Source: CAZBRS01 sp964494475 (GTDB lineage Bacteria; Myxococcota_A; UBA9042; CAZBRS01). Taken from it: DNA of 64,000 nt. This document shows positions 9,681 to 18,023 of the stretch, one piece after another. The notes beneath the pieces are model-generated. The model was not told the DNA's origin and ran no database searches. It was given only the letters and a program-made list of their open reading frames with translations. Position numbers and translations under genes: made by a program. Position 1 is the stretch's first letter. Each line of letters opens with the position of its first letter. Where the stretch lies: NCBI GenBank assembly GCA_964494475.1, contig CAZBRS010000017.1, forward strand, positions 28,936-92,935, given 5' to 3'.

Positions 9681-10136
9681 TTACCGCTCCTTCGCGCCGC
9701 CCCCCTTGCGCTGCTTCAACCGTTCGAACAGCTTCTGGCGCTTGGCCGGGGGCAGGTCCATCAGGCGCTTGAACAGCTTGCGCACCTGCGCGCGTTGCTC
9801 GGGGGGCAGGTTCTTCAGGCGCTTCACCTGCTTGCGCAGCGCGTGCTTCTCCTTGGGCGAGAGCTCCTTGAAGCGCTCCCAGCGCGCGCGCACGTCGGCC
9901 TTCTTTTCGGGCGGCAGGGCCTGGTAGCGCGCGAAGCGCTCCTTCAACTGGGCCTGCTCCTCGGGGGGCAGGCCCTTCCACCAGCGATACTTCTCGACCA
10001 GGCGGGCCTGCTCTTCGGGCGTCAGCTTCTCCCACCGACCGTCGGCGGCGGGCGGCGGCTCGTCGGCCGCCAGCGACCCCGGACCCGAGAGCGCCGCCAC
10101 GCAGAGGGCCAGCGCGAGCCAGACGAGGCGCTTCAT
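9681..10136 (-). CDS. DUF3106-like secreted repeat protein
   Basis: The 151-residue protein has a signal peptide (to about residue 24, cleavage near LAADEP). Six or seven short repeats of the form LPPE.(R/K)..(V/L)..R...(F/W)..L follow; the repeat positions read LTPEEQ, LPPEEQ, LPPEKK, LSPKEK, LPPEQR and LPPAKR. This is typical of DUF3106 proteins, small periplasmic helical-repeat proteins that often sit beside ECF sigma and anti-sigma genes. The ATG overlaps the anti-sigma stop as ATGA and has a GGAGG site. The exact function is unknown; sensing or binding of a metal or envelope ligand is inferred from context. Confidence 0.8.
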   Translation of the reverse strand: MKRLVWLALALCVAALSGPGSLAADEPPPAADGRWEKLTPEEQARLVEKYRWWKGLPPEEQAQLKERFARYQALPPEKKADVRARWERFKELSPKEKHALRKQVKRLKNLPPEQRAQVRKLFKRLMDLPPAKRQKLFERLKQRKGGGAKER

Positions 10137-10621
10137 CCTCCCACCTCCTCCAGGGCGCGTTCGATCTCGGCCGGATCGCCGAAGAGCCCGGACGCCTCGA
10201 GGGTCGAGAGCTCCTGCACGCAGTCGAGGCTCTCGAGCAGGTCGAGGTTCTGCACCAACTCGAGCTCGTCGGGGAGGCCGACGCCGCCCGATCGTCCGCC
10301 CCACGCGACCACGAGCGCCACGGCAGCGGCCGCCGCCACGGGCACGGGGAGCAGCCACCAGCGCCGCCACCAGGCGGTCGGGGAGCGCGCGGGCTCGACC
10401 TCGCGGAGGCGCTCCTGGAAGGCGAGCCACGCCCCGTCGACGTCGAGGGGCGGCTCGACCCGCGCGGCGTCGAGGCGCTCCATCAGCGCCTTCGTCCGCT
10501 CCAGCTCGGCGCGGCAGCCGGCGCAGGCTCCGACGTGCCGCTCCAGCGCCTCGCGTTCGGTCGCGGCGAGCGCGCCATCCAGGTAGGGGAACAGGGCCTC
10601 GTGGACGTGACGGCACTTCAT
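10133..10621 (-). CDS. Zinc-finger anti-sigma factor, membrane-bound
   Basis: The 162-residue product has an N-terminal zf-HC2/ZAS domain with C3 and H29-x3-C33-x2-C36, the zinc-binding signature of anti-sigma factors such as RsrA and RsiW. One transmembrane segment lies at about 88-107, and a periplasmic tail carries a Leu/Asp/Glu-rich motif at 117-141. It would hold the ECF sigma factor at the membrane until a signal arrives. It overlaps the sigma stop (ATGA) and is itself overlapped by the DUF3106-like gene. The tail motif recurs in the small secreted protein at 11162-11410. Confidence 0.88.
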   Translation of the reverse strand: MKCRHVHEALFPYLDGALAATEREALERHVGACAGCRAELERTKALMERLDAARVEPPLDVDGAWLAFQERLREVEPARSPTAWWRRWWLLPVPVAAAAAVALVVAWGGRSGGVGLPDELELVQNLDLLESLDCVQELSTLEASGLFGDPAEIERALEEVGG

Positions 10622-11175
10622 GGCGTGATCCTCCCCAAGAGAGCGACGCGGGCCCGGTTCAGCAGCGACTTGAGCGCCGGCTCGCTGAGCTCCATGGCCG
10701 CGGCGGCCTCTTCGTACGACAACTCGCGATACCGCGTGAGCACCACGGCCGTGCGCTGCCGCTCGGGCAGCTCGAAGAGCGCCGACGTCACCTTCGCCAC
10801 CCGCTGCTCCTGGTCGGCCCGTTGCTCGGGCGTGTCGTGGTCGGGCAGGGCCTCGAGGGTGGCCGTGGGATCGTCGGCGAAAGGCAGCGCCTCGCGGGAG
10901 CGCAGCTCGTTCAACAGGGCGTTCCGGGCCACACGGTACAGATACGTGCGGAAGGAGGCCTCGGGGCGGTACCGCTCGCGGTAGCGGTGCAGCCGCAGGA
11001 AGACCTCCTGCGCGAGCTCCTCGGCGCGCGCGCGTGACCGCAGGCCGCGGGCCAGGAAGCCGACCACGCCCGCGAAGTGTCGCGCGTAGACGTCGCGGAA
11101 CGCCGCGTCGTCACCCGCCTTGAAGCGGAGCATCGCGCGCACGTCCGGGTCCTCCGTGTAGTCACGGTGTTCCAT
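10618..11175 (-). CDS. ECF-family RNA polymerase sigma factor (RpoE-like)
   Basis: The 185-residue protein has sigma-2 (residues about 20-85, with RAEELAQEVFLR and SFRTYLYRVARN) and sigma-4 (about 130-180, with LPERQRTAVVL and LSYEEAAAAMELSEPALKSLLNRAR). This is the two-domain layout of group IV sigma factors. I chose the ATG at 11175 because GAGGAG stands just upstream; a GTG at 11190 in the same frame is an alternative. It overlaps the preceding 82-residue protein and the following anti-sigma gene. It probably directs transcription of its own operon. Confidence 0.9.
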   Translation of the reverse strand: MEHRDYTEDPDVRAMLRFKAGDDAAFRDVYARHFAGVVGFLARGLRSRARAEELAQEVFLRLHRYRERYRPEASFRTYLYRVARNALLNELRSREALPFADDPTATLEALPDHDTPEQRADQEQRVAKVTSALFELPERQRTAVVLTRYRELSYEEAAAAMELSEPALKSLLNRARVALLGRITP

Positions 11176-11410
11176 CGTCTCCTCGAACACCGGGCGCGGC
11201 GTCTGGTTTCGCGGGCTCGGTCACGGGGGCCCGGGGAGCGGCTTCGGCGGGCGCTTCGAGCTCGAGCAGGTCGCCGTAGCCCTCCAGCAGGTCGACGTCC
11301 TGGAGCAGCTCGAGCAGCTCGTCGGGGGGCCGCTCGGGCAGGGCGGGGCTCGGCGCCGGCGGGGCGTCGGCCAGCGCCAGGACGAGCAGGAGGAGCTCAA
11401 TAGCGTGCAT
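11162..11410 (-). CDS. Small secreted or membrane-anchored protein sharing the anti-sigma tail motif
   Basis: This 82-residue protein begins with a short hydrophobic segment (residues 3-14) that looks like a signal or anchor. Residues 29-52 (PDELLELL, DVDLLEG, LLELE) align with the periplasmic tail of the anti-sigma factor (PDELELV, NLDLLES, LSTLE). It overlaps both the upstream outer-membrane gene (14 bases) and the sigma gene, so the frame is held by operon context. The ribosome site is weak. The motif is too short to assign a family; a role in the same signalling path is inferred. Confidence 0.6.
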   Translation of the reverse strand: MHAIELLLLVLALADAPPAPSPALPERPPDELLELLQDVDLLEGYGDLLELEAPAEAAPRAPVTEPAKPDAAPGVRGDDGTP

Positions 11411-12863
11411 CGAAGCCCACCGTCGCGCGCAGCATGGTCCGCTCGTCGCGGTAGAACGTGCCCGGCGTGAGCACGGCCACCTCCGCCGTCACGTCGAGCC
11501 ACGCGAGCGCCGCCCACACGAGCTCGAGATCCACCTCGGCGCCGTAGAAGCGCCCGTTCGTGAACGGCGCCGGCGCGTCGGAACCGAGCGCCGCCACCGT
11601 GACCCGCCAGCCGAGCGCCTCGGGCCACGCCAGCGCGGCCGTGACGCCGCCGCCGGCCACGCCGCGTCCGCTCACCCCCACCAGGCTGGCCTCGCGGGTG
11701 GCCAGGTTGGCGGCCAGCCCCCCGTCGAAGAACAGGCTGCAGTAGGGCAGGAAGGGCACCAGCGACACGAAGACCGGGTAGGTACCCGCCAGGGCGCCGC
11801 TGTCGGTCGTCGCCCTCCCGCCCGTCAGCCACAGCCCGAACGCCGAGAGCTCGAGGCGCGATGCGACCTCCCAGCGCACGTCGGCCTTCAGCGCGAGGCC
11901 GGGCAGGTCGAGCCGCGAGCCGCCGCCTCCGGAGCCCGGAAAGCGGAACGAGGTCGCGCCCCACTGCACCACGCCGCTGAGCGCGACCTCGACCGGACCG
12001 GCGGTCAGGCCGACGCCCAGATCGGCCCAGCCGAGGGTGCTGTGGCCTTTCGGCGAGGCCAGCGAGAGCACCAGCGCCTTCTCCAGCGAGCCGGCCGCGA
12101 CGAACGACTCGACCGCGCCGCTCGCGATCAGGCGCGGGACGAAGCCCGTGCGATCCCAGGCCAGGGTGACCCCGGCGGTCACGCGGTCGCCGGGCGCCCA
12201 CTCGAGGGTGGCGCGCGCGTCGGCGAGCGGCGTGTCGACCAGCTTCGACGTCCAGTAGCGGTGCGTGAGCAGCCCGCGAGCCTCGAGCGCGAGCGGCCAG
12301 CCCAGGGGGGCCAGGTCGGCGCGCAGCGAGGCGCCCAGCCCGTAGTCGTCGTAGACGAGCCCGTCGAGGACCGCCCAGCGCCGCTTGCCGAGCGACACCT
12401 CCACGGCCTCGTCGGGGCCGAGCCCCACCTCGACCCAGGCCTCGCGCAGGCCCCAGCCCTGCCGGAGCGCCTCGGCCGGCGCCAGGCCGTCGAGGCGCCA
12501 CCGCCGCGCCGAGCCGGTCGCCAGGGCGGGCAACCCGGCCCGGGTCGTGGTGTCGAGGTGCTCGGGGGCCACCGTGAGCACGCCGGGGTCGAGGGTGACG
12601 ACGGCCAGCAGCCAGGGCTCGAAGGTGGCGCTCACGCTGGCCGACGCGGCGAGCACGGGGTAGACGCGCGCCTCGCGGAGCGCCAGGTAGCTGGCCGGGG
12701 CCCACGCCCGGGCCGCGTCGTCGTAGAGCAGCGACGAGTTCGGCAGGTTGCGTTCGGCGACCGCGCGGGAGGTGACGCGCGCGTCGACGCCCACCTCGAA
12801 GGGGGCGGCCGGCGCGGGGCCTGCGGCGAGGGCGAGGGCGACGACCAGGGTGGCGGGGCGCAT
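11397..12863 (-). CDS. Predicted outer-membrane beta-barrel protein
   Basis: The 488-residue product has a signal peptide (MRPATLVVALALAAG, cleavage near APAAPF). Many amphipathic strands with alternating hydrophobic and polar residues follow, and the C-terminus is aromatic (ATVGFDARY), a common outer-membrane assembly signal. I recognise no named family. It is the promoter-proximal gene of the sigma/anti-sigma operon. No clear ribosome site precedes the ATG at 12863, so the exact start is less certain. A longer upstream extension of the frame lacks coding character. Confidence 0.65.
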   Translation of the reverse strand: MRPATLVVALALAAGPAPAAPFEVGVDARVTSRAVAERNLPNSSLLYDDAARAWAPASYLALREARVYPVLAASASVSATFEPWLLAVVTLDPGVLTVAPEHLDTTTRAGLPALATGSARRWRLDGLAPAEALRQGWGLREAWVEVGLGPDEAVEVSLGKRRWAVLDGLVYDDYGLGASLRADLAPLGWPLALEARGLLTHRYWTSKLVDTPLADARATLEWAPGDRVTAGVTLAWDRTGFVPRLIASGAVESFVAAGSLEKALVLSLASPKGHSTLGWADLGVGLTAGPVEVALSGVVQWGATSFRFPGSGGGGSRLDLPGLALKADVRWEVASRLELSAFGLWLTGGRATTDSGALAGTYPVFVSLVPFLPYCSLFFDGGLAANLATREASLVGVSGRGVAGGGVTAALAWPEALGWRVTVAALGSDAPAPFTNGRFYGAEVDLELVWAALAWLDVTAEVAVLTPGTFYRDERTMLRATVGFDARY

Positions 12864-12892
12864 GCCGAAAAGGCTAGCGGCTGTCCGGCGTT

Positions 12893-12931
12893 CGCGCAAT
12901 CCCTTGCGCGGAGACCCCGCCCCGGTATCCT
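12893..12931 (+). promoter_or_regulatory. Divergent intergenic region: 7-bp hairpin and candidate promoter
   Basis: The 95-base gap between the divergent genes holds an inverted repeat, CGCGCAA at 12893-12899 and TTGCGCG at 12904-12910, with a 4-base loop. TTGCGC (12904-12909) is spaced 16 bases from TATCCT (12926-12931), a plausible sigma-70 pair reading toward the S15-type gene. The repeat overlaps the would-be -35, so it could be an operator. This rests on motif reading alone. Confidence 0.4.
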
Positions 12932-12958
12932 TTTTCGGGCTCATCCAGGAGACCTCCC

Positions 12959-15358
12959 ATGCGACGCTGGATCGTTTCGCTGGCATTCCTCGGCGTGTTC
13001 GTCGGCACGCAGGCCTGTGGCGGGGGCGCCGAGAGCACCGAGCTCGACGTCGCCGATGCGGGTGACGTGAGCCTCGACGGCACGCCGGACGTGGGCCCCG
13101 ACGGCGCCTCGGACACCGGCCCCGATGGCGCGTCGGACACCGGCCCCGACGTGCCCCTGGGCCCGCCGCCCCGGGTCTCCACCGCCTTCTCGGTGCGCGG
13201 CAGCGTGGAGCAGGTGCACGCGTGGGACGCGACGCCGGCCACGCGGCTCGAGCTGGTCGACGCCGACGGCTTCGTGGCGGCCGAAGGCACGGCCGACGAG
13301 TGGGGCGCGCTGGTGCTCCGCACGATCGCACCGGGCGCCGGCTACGCGCTGCGGCGGGTCGACGCGCCCGACGACTACACGGGGCCCCTCACGGTGGCCT
13401 CGGTCGATGACCCTCCGCCCGACCCGACGTTCTACGCCGGGCAGACGCTCACCATCGGCTTCGGCTACCTGCAGGTGCGCGACGGCACGCTGCTCTCGGC
13501 GTTCGTCACGCTGCCGGGGCCGCCCGAGGAGGGGCCCTACCCCACGGTCGTGAACTACTCGGGCTACTCGCCCTCTCGCCCCGGGCACTCGCTGGGCGAC
13601 CAGGTGACGCCCTTCTGCGGCGACCTGCCCGTCCTCTGCGACGCGCCCGACGATCCCTCGAACCTGGTCGCCGCGTTGAACGGCTACGCCACCGTGGGCG
13701 TCAACATGCGCGGCACAGGTTGCTCGGGTGGCGCCTACGACTACTTCGAGCCGCTGCAGACCCTCGACGGCTACGACGTCGTCGAGATCGTCGCGGCCCA
13801 GCCCTGGGTCAAGGGCCATCGCGTGGGCATGGTGGGCCTCTCGTTCCCCGGCATCGGCCAGCTCTTCGTGGGCGCCGCGCGGCCCCCCAGCCTGGCCGCC
13901 ATCGCGCCCCAGTCGGTCATCGCCGACTCGGCCACGTCGTGCCTCATGCCGGGGGGCATCTACAACGACGGCTTCGCCTTCGAGTGGCACCAGATGGTGC
14001 TCGATCGCGCGCGTCCCTACGATCCGGGCTGGGTCAAGGACGTGGTGGCGGCGGGCGACACGATCTGCGATCAGCACCAGAAGCAGCACGGCCAACTGCG
14101 CGACGCCATCGCCGAGGCCCTCGAGGCGCCCTTCTACACCGACGAGGTGGCGAAGCCCGTCGATCCCTCGGCCTGGGTCGACCGCGTCGAGGTGCCCGTG
14201 TTCCTGACGGGCCAGTGGCAAGACGAGCAGACCGGGCCGCACTTCGCCGCGCTGCTCGACAAGTTCACCGGGGCCCCGGTCACGCACTTCGTGGTCACGA
14301 ACGGCGTGCACCCCGATGGCTTCGCGCCGCAAGACCTGGTGGCGTGGCTCGACTTCCTGGCCCTGTACGTGGCCGACCAGGTGCCGGGCATGCCCGCCAA
14401 GGTCAAGGTGCTCGGCGGTGTCTTCATGAGCCAGGTCTTCGGGGCGTCGATGACGTTCCCCGACTCGGCGTTCGAAGACCACCCCGACGCCGCGAGCGCC
14501 CGCGCCGCCTACGAGGCCGAGCCGCCCGTGCGCGTGATCTTCGACAGCGGGGCCGACCCGTCGCTGCCCCCCAACGCGCCCCAGGGCACGTTCGAGCAGC
14601 GCTTCGCCGCCTGGCCCATCCCGGGCACGGTGGCCACGCGCTTCTACTTCCAGCCCGGCGGCGCGTTGGCGTCGTCCGAGCCGGCCGCCGACGGCGGCGT
14701 CAGCTCGTTCGTGCACGAGCCCGAGGCCGGGCACCGCACGATGGGCCTGACCGGCGGCATCAACGGGGTCACCCCGGGCTGGCAGTGGGCGCCGCTGGTC
14801 GACGGCCGGGCCGTGGCCTTCGTCACCGCGCCCTTGGTCGACGACCAGGTGCTGATCGGCCACGGCAGCGCCGACCTGTGGATTCGCGTGGACGCCGCCG
14901 ACGCCGACCTGGAGGTGAACCTGACCGAGGTGCGCCCCGACGGCCAGGAGACCTACGTGCAGAGCGGCTGGCTTCGGGCCAGCCACCGGGCGCTGCGCGA
15001 CGACGCGACCGAGCTCCGCCCCATCAAGAGCCATCGCGAGGAGGACGTGGCCCCGCTGGTGCCCGGCGAGTGGACCCTGGCGCGCGTCGAGCTCATGCCC
15101 TTCGCCCATGTCTTCCGCGCGGGCTCGCGGATCCGCCTCTCGGTCGACACGCCCGGCGACAGCCGCGCCTCGTGGCGGTTCCGACTGCTGGAGTTCGCGA
15201 CGCCGCCCGTCATCGAGATCGGCCACGACGCCGCCCACCCGTCGAGCGTGGCGTTGCCGGTGGTCCCCGGGGTCGAGGTGCCGACCGGCCTGCCGGTCTG
15301 CGACGCCCTGCGGGGCCAGCCCTGCCGCGCGTACGTGCCCGCCGCCAACGGCGGGTGA
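12959..15358 (+). CDS. Secreted CocE/NonD (S15-like) alpha/beta hydrolase
   Basis: The 799-residue exported enzyme has a signal ending near TQAC at residues 17-20 (a weak lipobox), then a low-complexity Asp/Gly/Pro linker built on a tandem 24-bp unit (13094-13141). Next come a roughly 90-residue Ig-like region and an X-Pro dipeptidyl-peptidase/CocE-type hydrolase core. The nucleophile is S295 in GLSFPG, the oxyanion-side motif is GVNMRGTGCSGG, and H451 (NGVHPDGF) is the likely catalytic His. A C-terminal jelly-roll follows, as in cocaine esterase and S15 enzymes. It cleaves peptide or ester bonds on the surface or in the periplasm; the substrate is unknown. AGGAG precedes the ATG. Confidence 0.82.
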   Translation: MRRWIVSLAFLGVFVGTQACGGGAESTELDVADAGDVSLDGTPDVGPDGASDTGPDGASDTGPDVPLGPPPRVSTAFSVRGSVEQVHAWDATPATRLELVDADGFVAAEGTADEWGALVLRTIAPGAGYALRRVDAPDDYTGPLTVASVDDPPPDPTFYAGQTLTIGFGYLQVRDGTLLSAFVTLPGPPEEGPYPTVVNYSGYSPSRPGHSLGDQVTPFCGDLPVLCDAPDDPSNLVAALNGYATVGVNMRGTGCSGGAYDYFEPLQTLDGYDVVEIVAAQPWVKGHRVGMVGLSFPGIGQLFVGAARPPSLAAIAPQSVIADSATSCLMPGGIYNDGFAFEWHQMVLDRARPYDPGWVKDVVAAGDTICDQHQKQHGQLRDAIAEALEAPFYTDEVAKPVDPSAWVDRVEVPVFLTGQWQDEQTGPHFAALLDKFTGAPVTHFVVTNGVHPDGFAPQDLVAWLDFLALYVADQVPGMPAKVKVLGGVFMSQVFGASMTFPDSAFEDHPDAASARAAYEAEPPVRVIFDSGADPSLPPNAPQGTFEQRFAAWPIPGTVATRFYFQPGGALASSEPAADGGVSSFVHEPEAGHRTMGLTGGINGVTPGWQWAPLVDGRAVAFVTAPLVDDQVLIGHGSADLWIRVDAADADLEVNLTEVRPDGQETYVQSGWLRASHRALRDDATELRPIKSHREEDVAPLVPGEWTLARVELMPFAHVFRAGSRIRLSVDTPGDSRASWRFRLLEFATPPVIEIGHDAAHPSSVALPVVPGVEVPTGLPVCDALRGQPCRAYVPAANGG

Positions 15359-15379
15359 TTCACCGCTTCGGCGCTCCCG

Positions 15380-17962
15380 TCAGGGAAGATCGAGCGTGGC
15401 GACGGCCGCCGGATAGGTGCCGACCATCAGGTAGGCGCGTACGCGCGCCGGGACCGAGCCGGGCTCGAAGGGCAGGGTCACGCCCGTCAGCGTGCCGTCG
15501 GCGGCCGTGGCGCGCGTGGTGTCGAGGCCGTAGGGCAGGGTGACGGGGCGCCCCGTCGCGGCGTCGACCAGCAGCAGGCTCACCAGGGCTGACGCCGGGG
15601 TCAGGCTCGAGCCCGCGAGCGTGGCGGTCACGTGGTCGTCGGCCACGGCGAACGCGACCTCGCCGACGCCCGCCGGGGCCCCGGCCGTGCCCCGCGACTC
15701 GAGCAGCACCGCGCCCCAGGCCAGCAGCAGGTCGTCGTCGGGGTTGCAGAGGCCGAGCTCGCGCACGAAGTAGCCATACACGGGGATGTCGCGGCAGAGC
15801 GTGCTCGCGAAGACCCCGGCGGCGTCGGTGGCGTCGCCGTTGGCGTCGAGCGCGGCGGCCAGCCGGAAGGTCGAGAACGAGAGCACGATGCTCTGCACCT
15901 CGAGGCCCATGCCCTGGCCGGCCGAGAAGGTCACCCGGCCCTGGTCGTTGCTCACCTCGAAGGGGAACACGCCGCGCGTGGCGGGGTCGGGCGCCACCTC
16001 GCCGCCGGGCCCGCTCGGCTGCGCCTGCACCACCCACGCCACGGCGTGGCGGTCGTCGCCCTCGACCAACCCGATCAGGAAGTGGTGCGAGTCGAAGCCG
16101 ATCTGGTTGTACGACGGCAGCAGCGTGGGCAGCGACGCGGCCAGGCGCGACCACTCCCACACCCCCTGGGGCGCGCCCGGCGAGGCCGGGATGGGCAGGG
16201 GCAGGGCCGCCGGCCCGGGAGCGTTCAGCGTGAACGTGAACGAGCGATCGAAGGAGCCGCCGACGGTGCCCCCCGAGGTCGCCAGGCCTTCGCGAACCGG
16301 GTCGACCAGGTAGTCGCCCTTCACGCGCAGGGTCAGCGAGCCGCTCGCGCCGGCCTGCCATAGCGCCTCGGGGCGCAACGTCAGGAACTGGCGGTTGGCC
16401 GACACGTCGACGGCGAAGGGCACGTCGGGCGCGACCGTCACCTGCAGCGAGGCCCGGTCGAGGAGCGCCAGGCGCGTGTCGCCCGCGGCGCGCACCCCGA
16501 GCGAGAAGGCGAGCATGCGGTTGGCGTCGATCGCGGCGGGGGGCTCGGAGAGGGTGGAGCCGAAGGGGGTGGTGAAGAGCACGAAGGCGCCCTCGTCGGG
16601 CAGGGGCTCGCCCGGGCCCGTGAGGCAGTCGGGGTTGGCCGCCTCGGCGACGCGCAGGCAGAAGTCGGCCGGCACGCGGAAGATCTCGCCGCTCTCGCCG
16701 GCCACCACGACGGCGTGGGGCTCGAGCGCGGGGCTCGCGTTCACGTCGTCGCGGTCCTCGTGGATGAGGCGCAGCGCCCAGCGCCGCGATCCGTCGCGGT
16801 TCAGCACGAGCAGGTGCCCGTCGCCCGTGCCCACGTAGATCGTGCCCTCCCCGTCGACGGCCGGCGACGAGCGCAGGGGCGCGCCCCAGTCGTAGGCCCA
16901 CGTGACGCTCCCGTCGGACGGGTCGAGGGCGTAGACCGTGCCGTCGGCGGCCGGCACCACCACGAAGCCGTCGGGGTGCAGCGCCGCGCTGGCGTACACG
17001 TGGTCGCGGGCCTCGGCCGACCAGGTCACCGCGCCGTCGGCCGGCGCGTGGGCGCGCACGAAGCCGTCGAAGGCCCCCACGACGACGGCGTCGCCCGTGA
17101 ACAGGGGGCTCGCGGCCACCGTGCCGCCGGCCTGCTGCTTCCAGAGGCGCTCGCCCCCAAGGGCGTAGCCGAAGGTGTTGCCCTTGCCCGGCAGCACGTT
17201 GTTGTTGGCGACGAAGAGGCGCCCCCCGGCCGCGTCGACCGCCGGCAGCGCCCACGTCTGGTCGGCCAGCTTCAGGCGCAGCGAGGCCGCGCCGCTGTCG
17301 CGATCGACGCCGTAGACGAAGAAGTTGTCGTTGGGTGCGAGCAGCGTGCCGTCGGGCGCCAGGCCCACGTTGCCCTCGAACCAGTTGATGAACGCCGAGT
17401 TCACCGAGGGGTCGTCGGCCTCGAAGGTCCACGCGAGCGCGCCGGTGCCCGCCTCGAGCGCGTACAGGCGGCCGTCGCCCGAGGCCACGTAGACGCGGCC
17501 GCGATCGTCGAGCAGCGCGGCCGAGTCGATGATCTCGCCGGTCTCGAAGCGCCAGCGCACGCCGCCGTCGACGTCGAGGGCGTAGAACGTGCGATCGGCC
17601 GAGCCCACGTAGACCGTGCCGTTCCCGTCGATCACCGGCGACGAGAAGATGCCCTTGCCCGTGCGGTAGCTCCAGGGCGCGGCGCCGTCGTCGGTCAGGG
17701 CGAAGGGCGCGAGGCCCCGCTGGGCCGCGTCGCGCCGGAATTTCGGCCAGGGGCTGTCCGGGTCCAGGGGCACGTCGTAGACGTAGCGTGACGGGGGGGT
17801 GACGTCCGCGGGGGACGCGTCGGGCCCGACCTCGAGCGCGTCGGTGCCGACCTCGACCGCGTCGGCGGGCGGCGCTGCGTCGTCGGCCCCCGGGTTCGAT
17901 CCGCAGGCCAGCAGCAGCGAGAGCAGGACCGTGATCGGGCAGAGCCGGGAGCGCGTCGTCAT
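15380..17962 (-). CDS. Lipoprotein with PQQ-like beta-propeller
   Basis: The 860-residue product has a lipoprotein signal (LLAC at about residues 18-21), an Asp/Ala-rich linker, and then repeats typical of PQQ-type propeller blades. These read SSPVIDGNGTVYVGS, SAALLDDRGRVYVAS, SSPAVDGEGTIYVGT and similar, over about residues 85-430. The second half (about 440-860) has no recognised domain but keeps the style of a secreted beta-rich protein. Propellers of this kind bind ligands or proteins, and no PQQ-dehydrogenase residues were identified. It lies 61 bases downstream of the SGNH hydrolase on the same strand and may share its transcript. Confidence 0.75.
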   Translation of the reverse strand: MTTRSRLCPITVLLSLLLACGSNPGADDAAPPADAVEVGTDALEVGPDASPADVTPPSRYVYDVPLDPDSPWPKFRRDAAQRGLAPFALTDDGAAPWSYRTGKGIFSSPVIDGNGTVYVGSADRTFYALDVDGGVRWRFETGEIIDSAALLDDRGRVYVASGDGRLYALEAGTGALAWTFEADDPSVNSAFINWFEGNVGLAPDGTLLAPNDNFFVYGVDRDSGAASLRLKLADQTWALPAVDAAGGRLFVANNNVLPGKGNTFGYALGGERLWKQQAGGTVAASPLFTGDAVVVGAFDGFVRAHAPADGAVTWSAEARDHVYASAALHPDGFVVVPAADGTVYALDPSDGSVTWAYDWGAPLRSSPAVDGEGTIYVGTGDGHLLVLNRDGSRRWALRLIHEDRDDVNASPALEPHAVVVAGESGEIFRVPADFCLRVAEAANPDCLTGPGEPLPDEGAFVLFTTPFGSTLSEPPAAIDANRMLAFSLGVRAAGDTRLALLDRASLQVTVAPDVPFAVDVSANRQFLTLRPEALWQAGASGSLTLRVKGDYLVDPVREGLATSGGTVGGSFDRSFTFTLNAPGPAALPLPIPASPGAPQGVWEWSRLAASLPTLLPSYNQIGFDSHHFLIGLVEGDDRHAVAWVVQAQPSGPGGEVAPDPATRGVFPFEVSNDQGRVTFSAGQGMGLEVQSIVLSFSTFRLAAALDANGDATDAAGVFASTLCRDIPVYGYFVRELGLCNPDDDLLLAWGAVLLESRGTAGAPAGVGEVAFAVADDHVTATLAGSSLTPASALVSLLLVDAATGRPVTLPYGLDTTRATAADGTLTGVTLPFEPGSVPARVRAYLMVGTYPAAVATLDLP

Positions 17963-18023
17963 GGGAAGCCTCGATGGCCGACAGGGTTGCGTCCGCAGGA
18001 ATACCAGAACGTGGAGACCTCGT

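Noticed and set aside
12941..15238. A 765-codon frame antisense to the S15-type hydrolase
   Set aside because: A composition artefact opposite a well-supported hydrolase.
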